DNA from: Nitrospirota bacterium
Lineage (GTDB): Bacteria > Nitrospirota > Thermodesulfovibrionia > Thermodesulfovibrionales > Dissulfurispiraceae
Length of the DNA: 14,533 bases
Direction: 5' to 3'
NCBI GenBank assembly: GCA_013349595.1
Contig: DUZI01000012.1
Span: 1-14,533 of the forward strand
Under the pieces are notes generated by a model, which was given only the letters and a program-made list of their open reading frames with translations, made no database searches and had not been told where the DNA came from. This document shows, piece after piece, positions 6,054-12,634 of this stretch (its first letter is position 1; each line of letters begins with the position of its first letter). Position numbers and translations under genes: made by a program.

Positions 6054-8537
6054 TCAGTTCTTTTTGAAATAACTATCAGGCAAAGATTGTGTATTTGCTG
6101 ACTTATAACAATCATCTTCACACTTTCCACTGCTTTTTGGGACATGTCTCCAGCATCCAAATCCTTGATTTACACATGGTCCATTTGAAGGTTCACTACA
6201 GTTTGGAGAGGTATTTACAGGCTTTGGATCGTAATAAACTGTTACAGAGGATTTTGCAGAACTACTACATCTACAAATACAATCAAGCACTCTTTTCTGT
6301 TCATCTTGAGTAAGTTCATTGAATTGTCTCATTTTTGGTGTTGTATTGGGAGTATGTGTAGGTGCTATGGTGGGTTTTGGGGTTATTGTAGGAATAGGTG
6401 TAGGTATTATAGTCGGGTAAGGTGATGCAGTGGGATATTGTTGAGGTGATTTTACGATAATAATATGGGTCGCCTCAGATACCTTCTGCCATTTTTTTTG
6501 TTCATTTATCCAATGCCAAAGGATAGCCTTAAGTGTATTTGAGCCTTCTCTGTTAAATCTAATCCTTATAGAATCATCATTCCCATTATATTTAGCGCCA
6601 TTTAAAACCCATGTATAGGAATGTTTGCCTCCTGGTAATAAAGCACCTCTTATTTGAGCATAAAAGTAATTTTCTTTATCTACTATTGTCTCTGATGGAC
6701 CTTGAATAAATAGACTTGCCCTATCTATTACTTTTATTGTGATAGTGCCTTCAAGGATTGCCCGTGACCTTTCATCAACAAGGGCAGCGATGATTTGATG
6801 TGTGCCTGCCTCAGAGGGGATAAATTCAACCCTATTGCCACCACCACCAAAGGGTCTTCCATTGACTGACCAAAAAAATCTATCTCTTGATATGTCTCTT
6901 CCCTCAACCTTTGCATTTAGTATTACTTTTTCCCCAACAAGCAAGCTTGTCTTATCAACTGTAATTGTAAGTGTTGACAAGGTAAGTTCAATAATTGGAT
7001 ATGGCTCTTTTGAAAAGTTTTTATTTGCCTCTTTAAAGCCTTCAGCCCTCACTTTGACATTGTATCTATCTTTCATTGATATATTTCTGAAAGAACAAAT
7101 GTCAGCACATTTTAACTCCTTAACATTTATATCATCTACAAAAACTGATATTTTACCTATAACTGCATTGGTTGTAGATGGCTTTATAGTGCCATTTATC
7201 ACAAAGGCATCTTTGTATTTGTTATGTAATGCCTCAATATCATTTCTAAAGGAGCTATTAAAAAAACAAAGCCCACCAAACTCATCTTCACTACCACCTA
7301 ATTGATATTCTAATAGCCTCTTTTGAAGTGATTTAAAATTACCTTGTTTATAATAGCCTTCAAGTTCTAATACTTCCTTAAACTTATAATCCTTTTCAAA
7401 TCTTTTGTAGTAGTTGCCAAACCTATCTTTTAAAGCAGCCAAATTGCTTTTTGTTGTTATCGCCCTAATCATATTGAAAAAACGGTCATAGGATACATGA
7501 TTACCATAATTGATGCTTTCTTTTAAAGCAGAGTAATAGCGATATACTATGAAAAAGTTACCACTATCAATCAAAACCCCTACATTATCAAGCCATAGAA
7601 AGATATGAGACCTCTCTCCACCTTTCCAAGCCCTGATTGGTGAAAGGTGAGGATACTGACTTGATGGAAGTGCAAAATAAGTTAGACAATCTTCTGAGGG
7701 ATAGTTTTGTTGAAAGAAAGCCTGAATATTTGAATCTACGCCCCTTTGACCACAAAGTGAGCCTTGACGAGCTTCAAGGAGTTTATTATCAAGGTCAGAT
7801 AGGGCTTTCATAAAACCATCAGTTGCCTTTGCATAAGAATCTATCACATCGCTCATCAATGGTATTGGTTTGGCAATGTCTGATAGGATTGACAAAAAGT
7901 CTTTAACCTTCTGTAGCCTTCCGACAGGATTTGTCTCTGTGCTTTGAGGTGAGAAGGTATCTATGAATTTCACTGCATTATTAAAATTCCCTAATAATCT
8001 CGACCCTTTGTCAAAACCTTGTTTGATATATTTTAGATTGTCATAAATATAGTTATCTCTCAGCTTTCTATCAATGGCACTAAGAGAATACATATAACCA
8101 AGTTTTTTTGATACACGATCAGGCACATAGCCTTTGAATTTATCCCTTAATTTCGCCACAGCCTTTTCTTTCATAGACTCGGGTATTTCAATTTCCTTTG
8201 GAATTCCAACAACATTTATTGCCTTTTCGTAAAGGGCATCAATGACTGATTCTATTTTTTCGTCAGCAAGTTTATCAATCTCTTCAATCCCTCTATTTTG
8301 AGTCTCTTTGCTGACAGCATTACGCCATGTATCAACACCCCTATGAAATCTCCCAAAGAAATCATAGGTGGCATCAATCTTTTCTTTCACATCGTTAAAA
8401 GAAATGTTGATGTCATTAAAAGCCGCTTTTGCGGATTCATAAGCCTCATTATTATTAGCGATTGCATTTATAGGTAATAAAATTATTATAAAAATTGCAA
8501 ATAGAATTATCATAAGCTCAGAGAATTTAATTATCAT
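6054..8537 (-). CDS. Large exported protein with Ig/PKD-like domains and Cys-rich tail, unknown function
   Basis: I do not recognise a named family for this 827-residue protein. It begins with a signal peptide or membrane anchor (hydrophobic 8-26, likely cut near INAIA-NNN). Residues about 30-260 look helical and charged. A middle region (about 260-440) has few cysteines and no known motif. About 445-520 resembles a small beta-sandwich of the PEGA or carboxypeptidase-regulatory kind. Two tandem Ig/PKD-like domains follow (about 520-605 and 607-697), with typical strands such as LLVGEKVILNAKVEG and HSYTWVLNG. A Pro/Thr-rich linker (about 700-735) then leads to a tail with eight cysteines (from DCICRC to CEDDC). 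The start is set by AGGAGGT nine bases upstream. The layout suggests a secreted or surface protein whose tail is disulfide-linked or binds metal. It stands alone, convergent with ribD and divergent from htpG. Confidence 0.75.
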   Translation of the reverse strand: MIIKFSELMIILFAIFIIILLPINAIANNNEAYESAKAAFNDINISFNDVKEKIDATYDFFGRFHRGVDTWRNAVSKETQNRGIEEIDKLADEKIESVIDALYEKAINVVGIPKEIEIPESMKEKAVAKLRDKFKGYVPDRVSKKLGYMYSLSAIDRKLRDNYIYDNLKYIKQGFDKGSRLLGNFNNAVKFIDTFSPQSTETNPVGRLQKVKDFLSILSDIAKPIPLMSDVIDSYAKATDGFMKALSDLDNKLLEARQGSLCGQRGVDSNIQAFFQQNYPSEDCLTYFALPSSQYPHLSPIRAWKGGERSHIFLWLDNVGVLIDSGNFFIVYRYYSALKESINYGNHVSYDRFFNMIRAITTKSNLAALKDRFGNYYKRFEKDYKFKEVLELEGYYKQGNFKSLQKRLLEYQLGGSEDEFGGLCFFNSSFRNDIEALHNKYKDAFVINGTIKPSTTNAVIGKISVFVDDINVKELKCADICSFRNISMKDRYNVKVRAEGFKEANKNFSKEPYPIIELTLSTLTITVDKTSLLVGEKVILNAKVEGRDISRDRFFWSVNGRPFGGGGNRVEFIPSEAGTHQIIAALVDERSRAILEGTITIKVIDRASLFIQGPSETIVDKENYFYAQIRGALLPGGKHSYTWVLNGAKYNGNDDSIRIRFNREGSNTLKAILWHWINEQKKWQKVSEATHIIIVKSPQQYPTASPYPTIIPTPIPTITPKPTIAPTHTPNTTPKMRQFNELTQDEQKRVLDCICRCSSSAKSSVTVYYDPKPVNTSPNCSEPSNGPCVNQGFGCWRHVPKSSGKCEDDCYKSANTQSLPDSYFKKN

Positions 8538-8546
8538 TTAATAATT

Positions 8547-8553
8547 ACCTCCT
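8547..8553 (-). promoter_or_regulatory. Ribosome binding site of the exported protein gene
   Basis: On the - strand AGGAGGT lies nine bases before the ATG at 8537, a near-ideal Shine-Dalgarno that fixes this start. It sits just outside the edge of the neighbouring repeat element. Confidence 0.75.
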
Positions 8554-8558
8554 AAATC

Positions 8559-8607
8559 CCTTAAAATAGCGATAGGAAGGGCTGTTTCAGGATTTTTATA
8601 ATCGACA
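8559..8607 (-). repeat. Dispersed repeat copy 2 (core), upstream of the exported protein gene
   Basis: Read on the - strand this core matches positions 17-65 at 48 of 49 bases. It ends five bases before the Shine-Dalgarno of the gene at 8537, so both good copies lie immediately upstream of a gene start and in the same orientation relative to that gene. That is compatible with either a transposable element end or a conserved leader or promoter. Confidence 0.8.
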
Positions 8608-8673
8608 GGTTTTATTTATAATTTTGATTTATACATTTAAAACAATGCCTTATGACAAAGCCCTTTTATAAGG

Positions 8674-8756
8674 TGTCGTATAAAAATTCCACACCAGCCC
8701 TTCCTATCTTACTTGCTGATTTTATTAAGCTTTTTAGTTCTATCGCTGATTTTGGG
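8674..8756 (+). repeat. Dispersed repeat copy 3, diverged and interrupted
   Basis: The 5' part (8674-8708) has TGTCG, TATAAAAA, then the exact 14-mer CAGCCCTTCCTATC shared with copies 1 and 2. The 3' part resumes at 8740 with CTATCGCTGATTTTGGG, close to CTATCGCTATTTTAAGG of the other copies. Between them, CTATC and GCTGATTTT recur, with the CTATC copies 36 bases apart, so the interruption looks like an internal duplication or insertion. It faces copy 2 head to head. Confidence 0.55.
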
Positions 8757-8787
8757 AAATCTCAAACTGTTGAGATTTATGTTTTTT
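8757..8787 (+). terminator. Intrinsic terminator-like hairpin, rightward
   Basis: AAATCTCAA (8757-8765) and TTGAGATTT (8770-8778) form a perfect 9-base-pair stem with the loop ACTG, followed three bases later by TTTTTT (8782-8787). On the opposite strand no T-run follows, so it is directional. The stem is AT-rich and thus modest in strength. No + strand gene precedes it. It could insulate htpG from readthrough or end a small RNA from the repeat region. Confidence 0.55.
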
Positions 8788-8830
8788 ATAATTCTATAAA
8801 AGCCAATATGATGAAATCAAATATTATAGT

Positions 8831-8861
8831 TTGACAGAATATAGAGAAATATTGCTAAGAT
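8831..8861 (+). promoter_or_regulatory. Promoter of htpG
   Basis: TTGACA (8831-8836) is a perfect -35 box. The best -10 is TAAGAT (8856-8861) with an extended TGC in front (8853-8855) and a 19-base spacer, one or two bases long. Transcription would then begin at or inside the CIRCE operator at 8867-8893, the usual arrangement for HrcA repression. A shifted -10 TATACT at 8861-8866 would make the spacer too long. Confidence 0.6.
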
Positions 8862-8866
8862 ATACT

Positions 8867-8893
8867 TTAGCACTCTATTGATGAGAGTGCTAA
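8867..8893 (+). promoter_or_regulatory. CIRCE operator (HrcA binding site)
   Basis: TTAGCACTC, nine bases, then GAGTGCTAA is an exact match to the CIRCE consensus; one more T/A pair extends the arms to ten. CIRCE is bound by the heat-shock repressor HrcA, classically at groESL and dnaK operons. Here it lies between the promoter and the GGAGG of htpG, with the start codon 23 bases beyond its end, so it should control htpG. Confidence 0.93.
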
Positions 8894-8916
8894 ATTGTTA
8901 GAAATGGAGGTTATGT

Positions 8917-10830
8917 ATGATCGATTCGAATAATATTCAATCTTATGAATTTAAGACAGAGGTCAATGAACTTTTAAGGTTAATGATTCATTCCCTTTAT
9001 TCTCACAAAGAGGTTTTTCTGAGAGAACTTATATCAAATGCCTCTGATGCAATTGATAGGGCAAGGTATTTAGCTCTAACTGAGTCATCTATATATGAAC
9101 AGGATACTGAATGGAAGATAAAAATTATTGTTGATAATGAGAAAAATACAATTACCATAAGTGACAATGGTATTGGAATGACAAAGGATGAGATTATTGA
9201 AGCCCTTGGTACTATTGCGCACTCAGGGACTAAAGAATTTATAAAAAAACTTGTGGCATCAGATTCAAAACAAAAGGCAGATTTGATAGGACAATTTGGT
9301 GTGGGTTTTTACTCTGTCTTTATGGTGGCTGATAAGGTGACTGTTTTATCAAGAAAGGCAGGAATACCCAAAGATAAAGCAGTAAAGTGGGAATCTATAG
9401 GGGAGGGTAATTTTACTATAGAAAATATCTCAAAAGAAAAAAGAGGCACTGATGTAATTTTACATTTGAAGTCAGATGAGAGAGTGTATTTACAAGAATG
9501 GGAGATAAAAAAAATAGTCAAACAGTATTCTGATTTTATTGAGCATCCAATTATCCTTGACATAGAACGTGAGAAACCAAGTGAGATTGATAAGAGTAAG
9601 ACAGTAAAGTTACGGGAAGAGGAAAAGATTAATTCGCAAAAAGCTGTATGGATTAAAGACAAGTCTGAAATAACTAAGGAGGAATATGAAGAATTTTATA
9701 AACACATCTCTCATAATTTTAATCCACCACTTCAAACAATCCATTATAAGGCAGAGGGGACACAGGAGTTTACAGCGCTTTTATTTATTCCTGAGACTGC
9801 GCCTTTTAATATATTTTTTAGTGATTACAAGATTGGACCTATGCTTTATATAAAAAGGGTCCAAATTATGAAAAATTGTGAGTTACTAATCCCGACATGG
9901 CTTAGATTTATAAAGGGTGTAGTTGACTCATCTGATTTGCCGCTTAATGTATCAAGGGAAATGCTCCAAAATAACAAACAGGTAGAGGTGATTAAAAAGA
10001 GTATTACCAAGAAGGTAGTTGATACCCTCGCTGAAATGAAAAAGAATGACCCTGAAAACTATCAAATCTTTTATAAAGAATTTGGCAGGATACTTAAAGA
10101 GGGAATTCATTTTGACTTCTCCAGACAAGAGCAGATTGGCGAGTTATTATTATTTAAATCTTTAAAAAGCACTAATTATATAGACCTTGACAGTTATATT
10201 GAATTGATGAAGCCAGGACAGGAGGATATTTACTATATTACTTCAAATTCTATTGAAGAGGCTTTGAATTCACCTTATGTTGAGGCATTTAAAGAAAAGG
10301 ATTATGATGTTCTTGTCTTTACTGATGAAATAGATGATATTATTTTCAACAATTATCAATACAAGGGTAAAAAGCTAAAGGCAGTAATGAAAGGCGATAT
10401 TGATCTTGAAAAGACCTCTTCAAATAAAGACAAGGAGCAAAAATTTAATAAACTTATTGATTTAATGAAAGATACACTGAAGGATCATGTTAAAGATGTA
10501 AGATTTTCAGGAAGGCTGAAAGACTCTCCATGCTGTCTTGTCTATGATGAAATTGCCCTTGACAGTAGGGTTGAAAGACTGATGAAGGCAATGGGACAAC
10601 ATGTACCTGAAAATAAGAAGATACTTGAAATTAATTCTTCACATCCCTTATACGAGTCAATGAATAATCTATTTAACAAAGACGGTAGTAAAGAACAGCT
10701 TAAGGAATATATTTCAATGCTTTATGACCATGCCTTAATACTTGATGGTTCAAAACCTCAAAATCCAAATGCCTTATTAAAGGGATTATCAGAACTGATG
10801 ATTCATAAAATCAACAATCAGCTTTCATAG
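8917..10830 (+). CDS. htpG: Molecular chaperone HtpG (bacterial Hsp90)
   Basis: HtpG is the cytoplasmic ATP-dependent Hsp90 homologue that helps fold and stabilise client proteins. The 637 residues are full length. The N-terminal GHKL ATPase domain shows RELISNASDA (36-45; catalytic E37 and Mg-binding N41), DNGIGM (83-88), GTIAHSGT (98-105), the lid glycines GQFGVGFYS (125-133) and GTDV (177-180). The middle domain carries LPLNVSREMLQ, including the conserved Arg that reaches the ATP phosphate. The C-terminal dimerisation domain follows and there is no eukaryotic MEEVD tail. The ATG at 8917 has GGAGG six bases upstream. A CIRCE operator and a sigma70-type promoter precede it, so it is very likely induced by heat through HrcA. 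Permease genes start 29 bases after its stop and may be read through. Confidence 0.97.
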   Translation: MIDSNNIQSYEFKTEVNELLRLMIHSLYSHKEVFLRELISNASDAIDRARYLALTESSIYEQDTEWKIKIIVDNEKNTITISDNGIGMTKDEIIEALGTIAHSGTKEFIKKLVASDSKQKADLIGQFGVGFYSVFMVADKVTVLSRKAGIPKDKAVKWESIGEGNFTIENISKEKRGTDVILHLKSDERVYLQEWEIKKIVKQYSDFIEHPIILDIEREKPSEIDKSKTVKLREEEKINSQKAVWIKDKSEITKEEYEEFYKHISHNFNPPLQTIHYKAEGTQEFTALLFIPETAPFNIFFSDYKIGPMLYIKRVQIMKNCELLIPTWLRFIKGVVDSSDLPLNVSREMLQNNKQVEVIKKSITKKVVDTLAEMKKNDPENYQIFYKEFGRILKEGIHFDFSRQEQIGELLLFKSLKSTNYIDLDSYIELMKPGQEDIYYITSNSIEEALNSPYVEAFKEKDYDVLVFTDEIDDIIFNNYQYKGKKLKAVMKGDIDLEKTSSNKDKEQKFNKLIDLMKDTLKDHVKDVRFSGRLKDSPCCLVYDEIALDSRVERLMKAMGQHVPENKKILEINSSHPLYESMNNLFNKDGSKEQLKEYISMLYDHALILDGSKPQNPNALLKGLSELMIHKINNQLS

Positions 10831-10859
10831 AAGGTTTTGCTATGATTTAAGGCTCATTA

Positions 10860-11792
10860 ATGATTGTTTATTTTATCAAGCGAATACTATCGGTTATACC
10901 ACTTTTATTGGGTATAACCTTTTTTTCTTTTGCCATCCTAAAAAGTCTGCCTGGTGATGTGGTAACAAATATGGTTGGAGAAAGGACAAAGACAGAGATT
11001 GTCCAAGAGATAAGAATACATTTAGGACAAGATAAACCTTTTTTTACACAATATCTCGGTTATCTTAAATTAATTTTAGAAGGCAATCTTGGACGCTCAC
11101 ATATTAATCAAAGAGATGTGGCAAAAGATATAAAAGCCAAACTCCCAAATACTATTATTCTTGCATTAACTGCAATGGTCATTGCAACACCTTTAGGAAT
11201 ATTTTTGGGTTTTCTTTCGTCAATGTATAGCAAGAATATTTTGGGCAAGATTATTGATGTTATTGTCATAAGTAGTTTAAGCATACCCATATTTTGGTGT
11301 GCTTTATTGTTAATGTTAATATTTAGCTTAACCTTTAAGATATTTCCACCTTCAGGCACAGGGGGGGTGAATTATCTTTTTCTACCAGCTATTACACTTG
11401 CAATGCCAGCAATGGCAACGATTGCAAGGATTACTAAGACATCTATTGATGACATAAAATCTATGCCATGGATTAAAACTGCAAAGTCAAAAGGCTTGAG
11501 TCCTTTAAGAGTAAACACATTTCATGTCCTCAGAAATGCCTTAATCCCTATAATTACCATAGTAGGACTTGATATTGGTAGTTATTTAAATGGTGCAGTA
11601 GTCACTGAGACAATTTTTGGATGGGATGGCATAGGAAGATACACAATGGAAGGTATTATTCGCAGGGATTATCCTGTTATCATTGGTTCGGTTTTAGTAG
11701 GGACATCCTTTTTTGTGATTGTCAATGCAATAACTGATGTTACTTATCGTCTCATTGATCCAAGGATTAGATATGATAGCAAAAAGTGGTAA
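10860..11792 (+). CDS. ABC transporter permease, DppB/OppB type
   Basis: This is an inner-membrane permease subunit of a peptide/nickel-type (PepT family) ABC importer. The 310 residues show the family N-terminus (about 1-30: IKRILSVIPLLLGITFFSF then LPGD), GNLGRS (75-80), about six membrane segments (near 9-28, 97-120, 131-158, 170-190, 228-248, 273-292) and the ATPase-contact EAA-type loop TAKSKGLSPLRVNTFHVLRN (207-226). The end, ETIFGWDGIGRY then YPVIIGSVL, is typical. AAGG lies seven bases before the ATG. The downstream permease overlaps by 20 bases and is the obvious partner. Substrate (dipeptide, oligopeptide, nickel or other) cannot be fixed from permeases alone. Confidence 0.9.
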   Translation: MIVYFIKRILSVIPLLLGITFFSFAILKSLPGDVVTNMVGERTKTEIVQEIRIHLGQDKPFFTQYLGYLKLILEGNLGRSHINQRDVAKDIKAKLPNTIILALTAMVIATPLGIFLGFLSSMYSKNILGKIIDVIVISSLSIPIFWCALLLMLIFSLTFKIFPPSGTGGVNYLFLPAITLAMPAMATIARITKTSIDDIKSMPWIKTAKSKGLSPLRVNTFHVLRNALIPIITIVGLDIGSYLNGAVVTETIFGWDGIGRYTMEGIIRRDYPVIIGSVLVGTSFFVIVNAITDVTYRLIDPRIRYDSKKW

Positions 11793-12597
11793 AGTTGCAC
11801 TTTTGATTGTTTCTCTCTTTTTTTTTGCCTCTTTTATCGCTCCATTATTAACTCTGAAACACCCAAATGAAATAAATCTTGATGCCATAAAGGAAGCACC
11901 ATCCCTTGAGTATTTATTTGGTACTGATAATAAAGGGAGAGACATTTTTTCAAGGGTAGTATATGGTGCAAAGATTTCCATTGGGGTCTCAATGGTTGCT
12001 GGAATAATTTCATCTTTTATAGGATTAGTCATTGGATTAGTTGCTGGTTATAAAGGAGGTGTTATTGATAAATTATTGATGTCTCTTGTTGACTTTATAT
12101 TGTCTTTTCCCTCACTACTCTTTGCCATTGCTATATCTATAGTTTTTCCACCTGGTTTGTTTACAGTAATGATAGCTATCTCTGCGGTAGGATGGACATC
12201 CTTTGCAAGACTTGTGCGAGGCATTACATTATCAATCAAGTCAATGGCTTATGTGGAATCGGCAATAGCTATTGGTTGTAGTCATTGGAGGATTATTATG
12301 AAACATATTGCACCACAATGTATTTCTTCTGCTTTAGTAATGATTGGTATCAAGATGGGTGGATTCATACTTACTGAGGCTACACTTGGTTTTCTTGGTC
12401 TTGGTTTACAACCACCTGAACCATCCTGGGGAGCCATGATAAGTGCTGGAAGAAACCACATCTTGACTGCCCCATGGATTGCAATATTTCCTGGATTGGC
12501 TATTTTTATTACAGTTTTCTGTTTTAATATTTTAGGGGATGCCCTAAAAAATGCCTATGATTTGACAAATGAGAAAGTTCAAAGTAAAAACCAGTAA
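11773..12597 (+). CDS. ABC transporter permease, DppC/OppC type
   Basis: Second permease subunit of the same importer, inner membrane. I chose the ATG at 11773 (274 residues) over the longer frame start at 11737, because AAGGA sits seven bases upstream and the protein then begins MIAKSGKVALLIVSLFFF, the expected N-terminal membrane segment. Hallmarks are FGTDNKGRDIFSRVVYG (49-65), the EAA-type loop AIAIGCSHWRIIMKHIAP (164-181) and EATLGFLGLGLQPPEPSWGA (202-221). It overlaps the DppB-type gene by 20 bases. No substrate-binding protein or DppD/DppF-type ATPase gene follows; instead a convergent TPR gene begins 37 bases after the stop. The missing subunits must be encoded outside the window. Confidence 0.9.
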   Translation: MIAKSGKVALLIVSLFFFASFIAPLLTLKHPNEINLDAIKEAPSLEYLFGTDNKGRDIFSRVVYGAKISIGVSMVAGIISSFIGLVIGLVAGYKGGVIDKLLMSLVDFILSFPSLLFAIAISIVFPPGLFTVMIAISAVGWTSFARLVRGITLSIKSMAYVESAIAIGCSHWRIIMKHIAPQCISSALVMIGIKMGGFILTEATLGFLGLGLQPPEPSWGAMISAGRNHILTAPWIAIFPGLAIFITVFCFNILGDALKNAYDLTNEKVQSKNQ

Positions 12598-12634
12598 AAG
12601 GGCGGAAAAATTGATGTTCTGTAATAAGAGATAA

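Larger units (their letters stand above)
8558..8756. mobile_element. Candidate miniature inverted-repeat element (MITE-like), about 199 bases
   Basis: The segment starts CCC and ends GGG, and is bounded by AAAT on both sides (8554-8557 and 8757-8760), a possible 4-base target duplication. Its left arm is repeat copy 2 (8559-8607); its right arm is a diverged copy in the opposite direction (8674-8756) carrying a 36-base internal insertion or duplication. The 66 bases between are AT-rich with no convincing gene. No transposase is present, so it would need one encoded elsewhere. The same repeat at the window's left edge supports a dispersed family. Alternatives are a shared regulatory leader or a recombination relic. 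Confidence 0.45.

Noticed and set aside
5916..6093. Broken small gene after ribD (ATG frame interrupted by an in-frame TAA after 13 codons)
   Set aside because: No ribosome binding site, no recognisable similarity in the conceptual product, and it overlaps the - strand gene's end.
6802..7305. 167-codon + strand frame
   Set aside because: It lies antisense inside the exported-protein gene, whose frame has a signal peptide, domains and a strong ribosome binding site; this is a shadow frame.
17..8607. An 8.5-kb composite transposon bounded by the inverted copies 17-65 and 8559-8607
   Set aside because: The interior is mostly housekeeping genes (scpA, hypD, ribD) with no transposase or integrase; small dispersed elements explain the repeats better.
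1..8760. CRISPR array formed by the repeats
   Set aside because: Only three copies, two in opposite directions and far apart, no regular spacers and no cas genes.
8652..8834. 60-codon + strand reading frame between the repeat and htpG
   Set aside because: No Shine-Dalgarno, it spans the inverted-repeat arm and the terminator hairpin and runs into the htpG -35 box, and its composition is not protein-like.
12598..12634. Bidirectional terminator between the convergent dppC-type and TPR genes
   Set aside because: No convincing stem with a T-run could be drawn in the 37 bases.
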